Shown here one piece after another: positions 16,294 through 24,931 of a DNA stretch of 64,000 bases. Position numbers and translations under genes: made by a program. This DNA comes from Hellea sp965224755 (lineage in GTDB: Bacteria > Pseudomonadota > Alphaproteobacteria > Caulobacterales > Maricaulaceae), in the NCBI GenBank assembly GCA_965224755.1, contig OZ245061.1, positions 2,108,001 through 2,172,000 of the forward strand. Direction: 5' to 3'. Every line of letters begins with the position of its first letter. The first letter of the stretch is position 1. Under the pieces are notes generated by a model. That model was not told the origin of the DNA and did no database searches. It saw only the letters and a program-made list of their open reading frames with translations.

Positions 16294-18213
16294 CTAACGC
16301 CGCCCAAATAGCCGCTCTATATCCGCCAGTTTCAACTCCACATATGTCGGCCTGCCGTGGTTACATTGCCCGCTATGCGGGGTGTCTTCCATCTGCCTCA
16401 ATAGCGCGTTCATTTCCGGGCCGTTGAGCCTGCGTCCGGCCCTCACGCTGCCGTGGCAGGCCATGGTGCCGCAGACATGTTCGAATTTCTCTTTCAGGCT
16501 CAGCGCTTCGTCATATTCGCTGATGTCGTCGGCGAGGTCTCTTAGCAATCCCTGCACATCCATTTCGCCGAGCAAAGCCGGGGTTTCGCGCACGGCAACT
16601 GCGCCTGTGCCGAAGGGCTCGATGATGAGGCCCATTTCCGCAAGCTCCTCGGCGCGGGCGAGCACGCGGGCGGCGTCTGTCTCGCCGAGATCGACAATAT
16701 CAGGGATGAGCAGGGCTTGACGCTCGACGCCGTTTCCCCCGTCTTTTTGGCGCGCCATGGCGTCTTTCATGCGTTCATAAACCAAGCGCTCATGGGCGGC
16801 ATGTTGATCGACAATAACAATGCCGTCCGCTGTTTGCGCGACGATATAGGTCTCGTGGAGCTGCGCCCGCGCCGCGCCTAAGGGATTGGCTGTGTAGTCA
16901 TTATGATGGGCGCCGGGATGATGGGCATCGGGGACATGTCCCTCCGCCTGATACCCCTCTCCCATTTCTTCAACCTTGGCCGAAAAGCCGTAATCATTGC
17001 GCGTTACGCCGTCGACTAACGGCTGCAAAGCCGGGTCATGCCGATAAGACGCGCCCGCACCACCTCCAGAAAAAGGGCGGCGGTTATAATTTTGCTGGAA
17101 GGCATATTGGGCCAGATGGTCATTTTGCCCCGGCTGTATTTTCCCGAGCGCATAATCACTCACCGTTGTGCTCGCCCTATGTCCCGCAGCGGCCAATGAA
17201 TGACGAAGCGCCGAGACGATCAGCCCGCGCACCAGCCCCGGATTGCGAAACCGCACTTCGGTCTTAGCGGGATGGACATTCACATCGACATGATCTTGCG
17301 GCAGGTCGAGATAGAGCGCGACGACAGGATGGCGGTCACGGGCAAGGAAATCCTGATAGGCCCCTCGCACCGCCCCGTAGAGGAGTTTGTCGCGCACGGG
17401 CCGGCCATTGACGAAAAGAAATTGATGCTGGCTATTGCCGCGCGAATAGGTCGGTAGGCCGGCAAAACCTGTCAGGCGGATACCTTCGCGCTCGGTATCA
17501 ATCGCAATGGCATTGGCGCTAAAATCAGCCCCCAAAATCGCCGCGAGCCGGGCCAACCGCCCGTCTTGGTCATCACTTTGCCGCGCGAGTTTCAGGGTGG
17601 TGCGGTTAGCATTGCCGAGCGTCATGCCCACGGCTGGATTGGCCATAGCGAGGCGTTTAACGATATCGGAAATAGCGAGAGCTTCGCTGCGTTCCGATTT
17701 AAGAAATTTCAGCCTTGCGGGCGTGGCGTAAAATAAATCGCGCACATCGACCCGCGTGCCGTGCATGGCAAAACGCGGCGCGGGGCGCGGCGGGGTTTCT
17801 TTTCCGCCTTCAACGGAAAGCTCCCACGCGCTGTCATCGCTCTCGGTTTGGCTGGTGATCGTCAGCCGCGCGATAGAGCCGATAGAAGGCAGCGCCTCGC
17901 CGCGAAATCCCATAGTTCCGATATTGAGCAAATCCCACTCGCCGTCTGCGTTAGGCGAGAGTTTCGAGGTGGCATGGCGCTCAATGGCGATGGGCAGTTC
18001 CGCCGCGCTCATGCCTGTGCCGTCATCCGTGACCGAGATTAAAGTGCGGCCGCCATCCTCATAGCGGATATCCACTTGCGTGGCCCCGGCATCAACCGCG
18101 TTTTCGATCAATTCCTTGATGACGCTGGCCGGGCGCTCGACAACTTCGCCCGCCGCAATGCGGTTGACCGTCTGCGGCGGGAGCCGCCGAATCGATATGG
18201 CAGGACTATCCAT
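16294..18213 (-). CDS. mutL: DNA mismatch repair protein MutL
   Basis: A 639-residue protein. The N-terminal GHKL ATPase has VVERPASVIKELIENAVDAGA (motif I), DDGTGM (motif II) and GFRGEALPSI (motif III). After a linker of about 100 residues comes the dimerisation/endonuclease domain with VDQHAAHERLVYE, which fits the DQHA(x)2E(x)4E metal motif, plus GQCNHGRP and the terminal ERLFGRR. It is therefore an endonuclease-type MutL that acts after MutS recognition. A diverged copy of its last 40 codons lies 0.9 kb downstream at 15306-15437. Confidence 0.95.
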   Translation of the reverse strand: MDSPAISIRRLPPQTVNRIAAGEVVERPASVIKELIENAVDAGATQVDIRYEDGGRTLISVTDDGTGMSAAELPIAIERHATSKLSPNADGEWDLLNIGTMGFRGEALPSIGSIARLTITSQTESDDSAWELSVEGGKETPPRPAPRFAMHGTRVDVRDLFYATPARLKFLKSERSEALAISDIVKRLAMANPAVGMTLGNANRTTLKLARQSDDQDGRLARLAAILGADFSANAIAIDTEREGIRLTGFAGLPTYSRGNSQHQFLFVNGRPVRDKLLYGAVRGAYQDFLARDRHPVVALYLDLPQDHVDVNVHPAKTEVRFRNPGLVRGLIVSALRHSLAAAGHRASTTVSDYALGKIQPGQNDHLAQYAFQQNYNRRPFSGGGAGASYRHDPALQPLVDGVTRNDYGFSAKVEEMGEGYQAEGHVPDAHHPGAHHNDYTANPLGAARAQLHETYIVAQTADGIVIVDQHAAHERLVYERMKDAMARQKDGGNGVERQALLIPDIVDLGETDAARVLARAEELAEMGLIIEPFGTGAVAVRETPALLGEMDVQGLLRDLADDISEYDEALSLKEKFEHVCGTMACHGSVRAGRRLNGPEMNALLRQMEDTPHSGQCNHGRPTYVELKLADIERLFGRR

Positions 18214-18214
18214 T

Positions 18215-18247
18215 AAAAAAGCCTAACCGCAGGGAAGCGATTAGGCT
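18215..18247 (-). terminator. Rho-independent terminator between bamF and mutL
   Basis: On the minus strand AGCCTAA and TTAGGCT pair across a 14-base loop and are followed by six T residues. It lies just upstream of the mutL start and would end the transcript of the DUF3035 gene. Confidence 0.7.
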
Positions 18248-18300
18248 ATATTCATCGGCGGATGTGTTGTGGATTACACTATAATCCCCAGAAGGAAAAT

Positions 18301-18834
18301 CTAGAGGCCGGGAAGCTTAGCTCCGCCGGGGCGTTTGGTGATCTCGACCTGCCCGCCGCCGGTGGCCGAAGTGATTGATTTTAGGCGTTTGGCTTCGACT
18401 TCGGGATCCATCGGGGATCCGTCCGGCTTTACGACTTTGCCGTTTCTCCAGAACAAAACCCGGTCAGTAAAGTCATCTGTTTTATGTTCGACGGAATTAA
18501 CGCCGTCAATTTCGAGGCGGATTTCCTGATTGGATCTGCCAACGCCGGCTTTGGACATCAGCACGATTTCGCCGCGTGTAGGCTCGGCAGAATCGATATC
18601 GCCGATCAAGGCTTCGCGGGCCGCTTTCTGGGTATAGTTATTCTCGGCCGAGCTTTCGCCGATGCTCGGTGGACGCAGATTATATTCCGGCGGCACGACA
18701 AGCGGCGCTTTGGTCAAAATATTAAACTCATTGGGCGAGTTTTTGGTCAAGCCAAGGGCTTTTGAGGTGGTAGTGCAGCCCGATAGGCCAAAAGCGGCCA
18801 GCGCCGTTGTAGCAATTACAATACGAATGGTCAT
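18301..18834 (-). CDS. bamF: DUF3035 lipoprotein, BamF-like
   Basis: From ATG 18834 the protein starts MTIRIVIATTALAAFGLSGC, a lipoprotein signal with the lipobox LSGC. The mature part contains FNILTKAPLVVPPEYNLRPP, the hallmark of DUF3035, which in alphaproteobacteria is the BamF subunit of the outer-membrane beta-barrel assembly machine. The upstream codons to 18885 are not needed. In alphaproteobacteria this gene is commonly next to lspA and near mutL. Here a CoA transferase and a fold-back repeat separate it from lspA. Confidence 0.8.
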   Translation of the reverse strand: MTIRIVIATTALAAFGLSGCTTTSKALGLTKNSPNEFNILTKAPLVVPPEYNLRPPSIGESSAENNYTQKAAREALIGDIDSAEPTRGEIVLMSKAGVGRSNQEIRLEIDGVNSVEHKTDDFTDRVLFWRNGKVVKPDGSPMDPEVEAKRLKSITSATGGGQVEITKRPGGAKLPGL

Positions 18835-18900
18835 ACGACTCTCCAATTTCGCGTTCTGTTTAACCAAACTTAGCGCGCTCGCCAAGTGACTATATGTTCA

Positions 18901-19082
18901 GGGTCTGACTTAATACAGGAATTTATCAAGACGGAGACGATTTTGCCCCGAAGGGGTATGCCAAATTCATCCATTTTGTCGTCAAAGAGCTTTGCCATGC
19001 GGACGTATGCCTTCATCTCATTTCCTAAAACTGAATGAATTTGGCGCATATCTTGATGAAATCCTGTATTAAAGTCAGGCCC
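18901..19082. repeat. Fold-back element with about 30-bp inverted ends (MITE-like)
   Basis: The left arm 18901-18930 starts GGGTCTGACTTAATACAGGA. The complement of the right arm 19052-19082 starts GGGCCTGACTTTAATACAGG. They match at all but three positions with one gap. A second inverted pair lies inside: ATGCCAAATTCATCCA at 18958-18973 and its complement at 19033-19050. No ORF fits inside and I see no target-site duplication. GGGTCTGAC-type ends resemble those mobilised by REP-associated tyrosine transposases, but that assignment is inference. The rest of the 342-bp bamF-CaiB gap shows nothing clear. Confidence 0.6.
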
Positions 19083-19176
19083 TAATTTTCCGTTGTCTCG
19101 CAGCGCGGCTTTGAAAGTTAATAATAGCTGATAATATTGTAATGACTCAGTCAGCGCTCTTGCCTATCCTTACCCC

Positions 19177-20574
19177 ATGCAAGACATCAAACACGCGCTC
19201 GGCCTCAGTGATGATTATACTGTTCATGGCGACGCGTATTTGCCTTCGGCATTTGCGGTTACGGATTTGGCAGTTGCTGCGTTTGGGGCGGTTGGTTGTG
19301 CGCTGGCGGAGCTAGTGCAGCGCATGGGGCTTGTCAGCAGTGGTGCGCCCAATATTGCGCCAAGTATTGCGCCAAGTGTGGCTGTGGACAGGCGGCTATC
19401 TTCGCTTTGGTTCGGGTTTTCAATTTTCCCTATAGGCTGGGAGCTGCCGCCCGTATGGGACGCGATTGCCGGAGATTACCAGACCCGTGATGGCTGGATA
19501 AAACTACATACAAACCTGCCCCATCACCGCGCGGCGGCTTTGTCTGTCATCGGCACCGAGCCAGAACGATCAGACGTCGCCAAAGTCGTTGCTGGCTGGG
19601 ACAAAGAAAAGCTGGAAACCGAAATCGTTGCAGCAGGCGGTGTGGCTGCCGCCATGCGCACGCGCGCGCAGTGGGCCGCCCATCCGCAAGGCATGGCCGT
19701 GGCCAAAGAGCCGCTCATAGCCTGGGGCGAAACACGGCAAGCCGCGCCCAGACACTGGCAAAACCCCGAGCAGGCAAGCCGCGAGCGTCCGTTGGCTGGC
19801 CTGCGTGTTCTAGACCTTACCCGCGTGCTGGCAGGGCCGGTTGCCACCCGAACCTTGGCCGGATTTGGGGCAAATGTGCTGCGTATAGACCCGCCGGGTT
19901 GGGACGAGCCTATTGTGGTGCCGGATATTACGCTCGGTAAGCGCTGCGCCCGGTTAAACCTTAGGCTTGATTCTGACCGGGCAGTTTTTGAAGACTTATT
20001 GGCAGACGCGGATGTGCTGGTACATGGCTACCGCCCGGATGCGCTGGAAAAGCTGGGCTATGGGGACATGCGCCGCCGCGCCATTGCGCCGGGCTTGATC
20101 GAGGTCTGTCTGGACGCTTATGGCTGGACGGGGCCATGGCAAGGGCGGCGCGGCTTTGACAGTCTCGTGCAAATGAGCTGCGGCATCGCTGATGCAGGGA
20201 TGAAATGGGCGGGGACGGATAAGCCAACACCCCTGCCGGTGCAAGCGCTCGACTTTGCTACAGGCTATCTCATGGCAGCGGCCGTTCTGCGGGCGCTAGA
20301 CAACATGTTAGCAGGCAAGGGTATACAAAACTCAAAACTTTCTTTGGCCCGTACAGCCGAGCTGTTAAAATCCCATCTTCAAACGAAATCTCAAGACCGG
20401 TCAAAAGTGTCAATTATGACGGTAAACCCGCCAGATTTCACAGATAAGATCGAACACACCCCTTGGGGTGCAGCCCACCGCTTACGCCCTGCCCTAATGA
20501 TTGAAGGCACGCCAATGCGCTGGAATATGCCGGCTTGTGAGTTAGGGACGGCGCGGGCGGGATGGGATATATAA
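19177..20574 (+). CDS. CaiB/BaiF-family (class III) CoA transferase-like protein
   Basis: A 465-residue protein. PLAGLRVLDLTRVLAGPVATRTLAGFGANVLRIDPP near residue 205 is the class III signature, and LNLRLDSDRAVFEDLLADADVLVHGYRPDALEKLGYG continues the domain. The N-terminal 200 residues are an additional domain with SLWFGFSIFPIGWELP, seen in the atypical two-part members. The family moves CoA between acyl groups. The catalytic Asp region after VLVHGYRPDALEKLG is present, though I cannot name the substrate. It stands alone on the plus strand between lspA and bamF. Confidence 0.75.
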   Translation: MQDIKHALGLSDDYTVHGDAYLPSAFAVTDLAVAAFGAVGCALAELVQRMGLVSSGAPNIAPSIAPSVAVDRRLSSLWFGFSIFPIGWELPPVWDAIAGDYQTRDGWIKLHTNLPHHRAAALSVIGTEPERSDVAKVVAGWDKEKLETEIVAAGGVAAAMRTRAQWAAHPQGMAVAKEPLIAWGETRQAAPRHWQNPEQASRERPLAGLRVLDLTRVLAGPVATRTLAGFGANVLRIDPPGWDEPIVVPDITLGKRCARLNLRLDSDRAVFEDLLADADVLVHGYRPDALEKLGYGDMRRRAIAPGLIEVCLDAYGWTGPWQGRRGFDSLVQMSCGIADAGMKWAGTDKPTPLPVQALDFATGYLMAAAVLRALDNMLAGKGIQNSKLSLARTAELLKSHLQTKSQDRSKVSIMTVNPPDFTDKIEHTPWGAAHRLRPALMIEGTPMRWNMPACELGTARAGWDI

Positions 20575-20598
20575 GACTATCCCTTCCTCCGTGGAAAA

Positions 20599-21123
20599 CT
20601 ACGGCTGTTGGGTATTAATTTTATCGCCCGGCTTGATCAGAAAACTGGCAGCGATCAATCCGATGACGCCCACTGTTATGGCGCTATCAGCGATATTGAA
20701 TACCCAACGAAAGCCAATGTCTGAAAAGTCTATAAAGTCTGTCACCGCGCCGAAGAGCAAACGGTCAATACCGTTGCCCAAAGCGCCGCCGATAATAAAT
20801 CCGATAGAGAGCTTGTTTAGCCAGTCCTTGCTCTGGGTTAAGGCGTAAACCAGCACGCCGCTCATGCCGAGGGCGAAAATCGTCAACAGCCAGCGTTTGA
20901 TATTGGAATCGCCCTGCAATAGCCCCCAACTGATGCCCTGATTGCAAATCAAGGAAAAATCAAACAGCCCCGTGATCTCGTGTTTTAAGCCCGGGGCGGG
21001 ATTTATCTCGCAAATATTTAGCGGTACGCCAAAGGACTGAATGACCGCATATTTGCTCCATTGGTCAAATAATATGATCACCAAAGGCACCAGCAGCGCA
21101 TAAATAAGGAGTGTTTTTTTCAT
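20599..21123 (-). CDS. lspA: Lipoprotein signal peptidase LspA
   Basis: From ATG 21123 the protein begins MKKTLLIYALLVPLVIILFDQWSKY, typical of LspA; a longer frame to 21159 adds an atypical extension. GNGIDRLLFGAVTDFIDF and FNIADSAITVG hold the two catalytic aspartates. Four membrane helices are predicted. It cleaves prolipoproteins after diacylglyceryl modification and would serve the lipoproteins in this window, including BamF and SodC. An Mpo1-like gene lies upstream on the same strand. Confidence 0.92.
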   Translation of the reverse strand: MKKTLLIYALLVPLVIILFDQWSKYAVIQSFGVPLNICEINPAPGLKHEITGLFDFSLICNQGISWGLLQGDSNIKRWLLTIFALGMSGVLVYALTQSKDWLNKLSIGFIIGGALGNGIDRLLFGAVTDFIDFSDIGFRWVFNIADSAITVGVIGLIAASFLIKPGDKINTQQP

Positions 21124-21174
21124 GATGCGGGAGGTGGCACGAAGTCGGGGATTTGGCAAGCCTGAAGAGAGGCC

Positions 21175-21510
21175 TTAAGCGAGCTTGGTGACGCCGGCTT
21201 TTTCCAGCTCCCTACCCATTTTCCCGGTTAGAAAGCAAAACAGCATTTTGAAATCAGCGGCGAGCGACCAAAGCGGATAGGTAAAAGTCGCGGGTTTGTT
21301 CTTCTCGATAAAGCCGTGGCTTACCCAGGCAAAGAAATATCCACAAACAAAAGCAAGAGGGAGAAAGGCCCATTTGCCGCTCACAATGACCCAAAACAAG
21401 GTTAAGAGCGCCAAAGCCGTGCCGACATAATGCCAACCCCGCGTCGCCGAACGGCTATGTTCGCGCAGGTAATAGGGCCAAAAGGCAGAAAATGTCGTAT
21501 ATTCGCGCAT
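21175..21510 (-). CDS. Mpo1-like (DUF962) membrane protein
   Basis: From ATG 21510 the 111-residue protein starts MREYTTFSAFWPYYLREHSRS. The pattern FWPYYLxEHxxxxTRxxHxxGT, with WVSHGFIEKNKPATF further on, is diagnostic of the DUF962/YGL010w (Mpo1-like) family. Two or three membrane helices are predicted. The yeast member is an Fe(II)-dependent 2-hydroxy fatty acid dioxygenase; the conserved histidines are present here. The bacterial role is not established. Confidence 0.75.
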   Translation of the reverse strand: MREYTTFSAFWPYYLREHSRSATRGWHYVGTALALLTLFWVIVSGKWAFLPLAFVCGYFFAWVSHGFIEKNKPATFTYPLWSLAADFKMLFCFLTGKMGRELEKAGVTKLA

Positions 21511-21654
21511 ATTATGATCCTTTTTGTAAGGTTTTATCCAGATGTCTGAATCAATCCTCAAATAAACTTAATTTGTTAACCTTTAATTTACCCTAATCGT
21601 TAATAAAAGTCATGTCTTCTCTAGGAGACACCCCACCATTCACCTAATACCTTC

Positions 21655-21679
21655 GGGAGCTCTTGTAGCTCCCTTTTTT
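21655..21679 (+). terminator. Strong orphan intrinsic terminator, possible small-RNA end
   Basis: GGGAGCT, loop CTTGT, AGCTCCC, then six T residues on the plus strand. No plus-strand gene lies upstream; the nearest gene at 21510 points away. A short transcript starting around 21570-21600 would end here, and it could encode an 11-codon frame from ATG at 21613. Apart from this and the downstream tRNA, the 304-bp stretch 21511-21814 shows nothing clear. Confidence 0.65.
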
Positions 21680-21814
21680 CTTGCAGATTTAAGTGCAGGC
21701 TGGCGGACTGTATATGGTCATGGTTTTTTCACATATCGACGCCATATAAGGCTTGTGCGCAGGGCAGATATTCTGTTATGACGCGCCCCTACCAAGACCG
21801 GTAAGAACTGGTAT

Positions 21815-21890
21815 TCCGCAATAGCTCAGTTGGTAGAGCAGCTGACTGTTAATCAGCTTGTCGCAGGTTCGAGTCCTGCTTGCGGAGCCA
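21815..21890 (+). tRNA. tRNA-Asn (anticodon GTT)
   Basis: A 76-base cloverleaf with CCA encoded. The acceptor stem TCCGCAA pairs with TTGCGGA, the D arm is GCTCAGTTGGTAGAGC, the anticodon loop CTGTTAA places GTT at 21848-21850, and the T arm GCAGGTTCGAGTCCTGC is standard. It is plus-strand and stands alone between a terminator and a rhodanese gene. Confidence 0.97.
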
Positions 21891-22067
21891 CTCTTCGTCC
21901 TTCCAATATTTACTAAACTCCTGTTTTTCTTTATATTTTATGCCCTCGCTTGAACGCTTGGCCGCGTTATGTCTTCATCAGCTTGCGGCGGCGAGACATG
22001 GCGGCAGACAATACGCCGGACTGTTTTTGGTGTTGACCTGTTCGGCAATACAGGCTTTTGCTGCATT

Positions 22068-22403
22068 ATGAAGATTACCCATCTTGACGTTTCGCAAGCC
22101 CATGCGTTGCTACAATCACGGCCGGAGCTTGTGATTATTGATGTGCGCACGGATGAAGAATTTGAAATGTCGTTTATTAGCGGCGCCGTGAATTTTGATG
22201 TTCAGGGCGAAGAATTTGAGGCGCAGCTCGGCGCGCTTGACCGATCGGCAGACTATCTTATCCATTGCCACTCCGGGGATCGCTCCAAAGCTGCGCTAAC
22301 CGTTTTTGAGCGGCTCGGCTTTAAACATATCTATCATATGGATGGGGGCATGCGCGAATGGGCGAGCCAAGACCTGCCTCATATTTACAATTACTATATT
22401 TGA
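22068..22403 (+). CDS. Single-domain rhodanese (sulfurtransferase)
   Basis: From ATG 22068 the 111-residue protein is one rhodanese domain. VIIDVRTDEEFEMSFISGAVNFD is the CH2A region, and YLIHCHSGDRSKAAL near residue 70 has the persulfide-carrying cysteine in the CxxGxRS loop. I reject the in-frame extension to 21969 because it has no family similarity. Rhodaneses carry sulfane sulfur; in sHdr organisms they often feed TusA and DsrE2. It converges with the TIGR01244-type gene by a 15-bp gap. Confidence 0.85.
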   Translation: MKITHLDVSQAHALLQSRPELVIIDVRTDEEFEMSFISGAVNFDVQGEEFEAQLGALDRSADYLIHCHSGDRSKAALTVFERLGFKHIYHMDGGMREWASQDLPHIYNYYI

Positions 22404-22418
22404 GAGACGTGCCGCGCC

Positions 22419-22790
22419 TTATTTTGGGCCATAAAGCATTCTTAGAAGCGTCGGCTCAGGGTTGGGCTGACAGGCTGAATGCAGCGCTTTGGCCCGCATT
22501 CCCGATTTGCAAAATGCGAGCACAGGCGCGGGGCTTTCTGCCAGCGCAATTTTGAACTTTGCCGTGTCTTCAAGTGTCGCTTTTCCGGGCGAGACGGGAA
22601 TATGGTGATATTTTACGCCCGCCTCATCGGCGGCTTTTTGAAGGCTTTCGGAGAGGGGCTGCCCTACTTGTTCATAGTCGGGCCGATTATTGATGATGGC
22701 TTTATAGCCCATCTCTGCCAATCCTTTAATGTCGGTCGGCATAATTTGTTTCGTTATCGAAAAACTGTCATTTACGCGAATGATATGCAT
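22419..22790 (-). CDS. TIGR01244/DUF442-type phosphatase-like sulfurtransferase candidate
   Basis: From ATG 22790 (MHIIRVNDSFSITKQIMP) the protein has 123 residues. GYKAIINNRPDYE near residue 30 and VLAFCKSGMRAKAL near residue 90 match the family in which a dual-specificity-phosphatase fold carries a CxSGxRS loop; the usual Ser after Arg is Ala here. Members occur beside sulfide:quinone reductase and beta-lactamase-like persulfide dioxygenases. It lies 82 bp downstream of mrp on the same strand and may extend the soeABC-mrp transcript. Confidence 0.7.
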   Translation of the reverse strand: MHIIRVNDSFSITKQIMPTDIKGLAEMGYKAIINNRPDYEQVGQPLSESLQKAADEAGVKYHHIPVSPGKATLEDTAKFKIALAESPAPVLAFCKSGMRAKALHSACQPNPEPTLLRMLYGPK

Positions 22791-22871
22791 CAAGCTTTCT
22801 CCAGAATGAGTGAGTGCACGGCTTAGCAACTCTTATATTAGCATAACATAATATAAGGGCGGTGCAAACCG

Positions 22872-23963
22872 TCAAGCAGGCATTTTTTCCATTAGAATTT
22901 TCGCGATATTCATATAGGCTTTAGCGTGAGCGCTTTCAGGCTTGGCCAAGACAATCGGGTCGCCATTATCGGCATGGGTCCGAATATCCAGATGAAGCGG
23001 TATTTCGCCCAAGAAGGGGATGTTTTTTTCTTCGGCCGTTTCTTTCGCGCCGCCGTGGCCAAAAATATCAGTTTGCTCGCCGCATTTTGGGCAGATAAAA
23101 GTGCTCATATTTTCGATCATGCCTAAGACTTTGATGCCGGTTCTTTCGAACATATCATAGGCCTTGCGGGCGTCGATGAGGGCTATATCTTGGGGGGTGG
23201 AGACGATCACAGTGCCTGCTAAAGGCACCGTCTGAACCAGTGTTAATTGGGCGTCGCCGGTTCCGGGCGGCAAGTCAATCACCAAAATATCCAGATCGCC
23301 GTCCTCAGCCCAAGCCACGCCGTTTAAAAGCTGCTGCACCGCGCCGATGACCATAGGCCCGCGCCAAACGGTTGCGCGGTCTTCGGGGATAAGATGACCC
23401 ATAGAGATCGCTTTCATGCCAAAGCGCGAGACCGGTATTATGCGGTCATTTTTATTAAAATCGGGTTTATCCCCGGAGCCCAACATGCGCTGGATACTGG
23501 GGCCGTAAATATCGCAATCCATGACGCCGACACTCCAGCCGAGCTGCTTAAAGGCGCAGGCGAGATTGACCGATGTCGTGGATTTGCCAACGCCGCCTTT
23601 GCCGCTGGCAATGGCGAGGATGCGTTTCACGCCCGGAATGGCTTCCGGCGGCGGCGGAGCGGGCGGGCGTTGTCCTTGTGATTTCGATCCGCCTTCTAAA
23701 GACGGGCCTTCCTTATGCGCCGTCATCACGGTTCTGACCGATTTAACGCCTGATAATTTGGCAACAGCTTCGTCGCATCTTTTCCGCACGCCTTCCATGA
23801 TCTCGGCAGTTTTAGGGTCGATCAGCATTGTAATACTGACCTCGCCCTTGTTGAGAATAATCTCGTCAATCGCGCCGGAGCTGACAATATCTTTTCCGGT
23901 TTTAGGGTGAATGACAGTCGTCAAAGCATCCCGAATTTTTTTCTCTGTGAGTTTACCGAGCAT
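22872..23963 (-). CDS. apbC: Mrp/ApbC-type Fe-S cluster carrier ATPase
   Basis: A 363-residue protein. The N-terminal 90 residues form a MIP18-like domain, followed by a proline-rich linker. The deviant Walker A P-loop IASGKGGVGKSTTSVNLA lies near residue 117, and the C-terminal IENMSTFICPKCGEQTDIFG carries the CxxC that binds a 4Fe-4S cluster. It loads Fe-S clusters into target proteins. The start abuts the soeC stop with no gap, so it is the fourth gene of the soe transcript. Maturation of the cluster-rich SoeAB is an obvious inferred role. Confidence 0.9.
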   Translation of the reverse strand: MLGKLTEKKIRDALTTVIHPKTGKDIVSSGAIDEIILNKGEVSITMLIDPKTAEIMEGVRKRCDEAVAKLSGVKSVRTVMTAHKEGPSLEGGSKSQGQRPPAPPPPEAIPGVKRILAIASGKGGVGKSTTSVNLACAFKQLGWSVGVMDCDIYGPSIQRMLGSGDKPDFNKNDRIIPVSRFGMKAISMGHLIPEDRATVWRGPMVIGAVQQLLNGVAWAEDGDLDILVIDLPPGTGDAQLTLVQTVPLAGTVIVSTPQDIALIDARKAYDMFERTGIKVLGMIENMSTFICPKCGEQTDIFGHGGAKETAEEKNIPFLGEIPLHLDIRTHADNGDPIVLAKPESAHAKAYMNIAKILMEKMPA

Positions 23964-24920
23964 TTAAATCTTGCTTTCACCATAATAGAGCGTGACGGCA
24001 TGTTTGGCCTCAGCGAAAAACAGCCAGCGCTCAAATAACAGCCCGGTCATGCAGGACAAGGCGCTTAGCACGATGGCAGCTATTTTTACCGAGCCGGAGA
24101 GATGATGCATGGCGAGGGCGATAAGCAGAGCGGGAATAATAAATCCCATCAAGATAGCAATGACCCTGATCTTGCGCGCATGTTTGCGGGCGATCTTAAA
24201 TCCCATTTCCTTGAGCAGGTAATTATCTTCGCCGTGCGGGCTGGCGGCAAGGGAGACTTTACCAAATTGGCCAAGCCCTGTTGCGGTTTCGGCGGTGCTG
24301 ACGGATTTCTCCGAATGGATAAAGGCCCAATAGAGAGCTTTAATAATTAATCCGGCAAAGAGAAGAATGATGACCGGCAAAAACATATGATATCCGGCAT
24401 CGGTTAAGCCAAAAACATAGCAAAGCGCCATGGCCAGCACACCGCCGCTCATCAGGCTGAGGATAAGATAACCCAGTTTCGTCCAAATATTATGCCAAGC
24501 CGGTATGGCCTTTAAAGACGCATAGATCATCGAGGTCGTAAAGACGGTGACAAGGCTCATCGCCGCGCCGAGCAGGCCTATAAGGGCAATGCTGCCTGAG
24601 TTTTTATGCAGAAAAATCCAAGACACGGCAAAAATACTCATTGGAATGAATGTCAATATGGCCATAACGCCTTCGCGCGACAGCCAGCTTGAGCGCCATT
24701 GCGACATCGCGCGCCACGCCCGCTCAGGCCGGCCCAGATGCAGCGTTGACGACAAAAGGCCGGTGATGATCAGGCCAAATGATATGGCCATGCTGATAAA
24801 ACCAAATAGGCTTGCGGCGGGCAGGAGCCCGCAAAAAGCGAGGACCGCAAGCCAGATGAACAAGCCGTAGCCTGCGCCTGTTGCAGTTGTGAAATATATA
24901 ACGGATTTAGCCGGATGCAT
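23964..24920 (-). CDS. soeC: Sulfite dehydrogenase membrane anchor SoeC (DmsC-like)
   Basis: A 318-residue protein with about eight membrane helices and the DmsC-type pattern, including GLLSSTLHLGRPERAWRAMSQWRSSWLSREG near residue 60, where the conserved His and Arg residues contact quinone. It anchors a molybdoenzyme to the inner membrane and passes electrons to the quinone pool. It follows soeB by 11 bp and precedes mrp without a gap. It could belong to another DMSO-reductase family complex, but the gene order and the sulfur context favour Soe. Confidence 0.85.
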   Translation of the reverse strand: MHPAKSVIYFTTATGAGYGLFIWLAVLAFCGLLPAASLFGFISMAISFGLIITGLLSSTLHLGRPERAWRAMSQWRSSWLSREGVMAILTFIPMSIFAVSWIFLHKNSGSIALIGLLGAAMSLVTVFTTSMIYASLKAIPAWHNIWTKLGYLILSLMSGGVLAMALCYVFGLTDAGYHMFLPVIILLFAGLIIKALYWAFIHSEKSVSTAETATGLGQFGKVSLAASPHGEDNYLLKEMGFKIARKHARKIRVIAILMGFIIPALLIALAMHHLSGSVKIAAIVLSALSCMTGLLFERWLFFAEAKHAVTLYYGESKI

Positions 24921-24931
24921 GGTGTTCCTCT

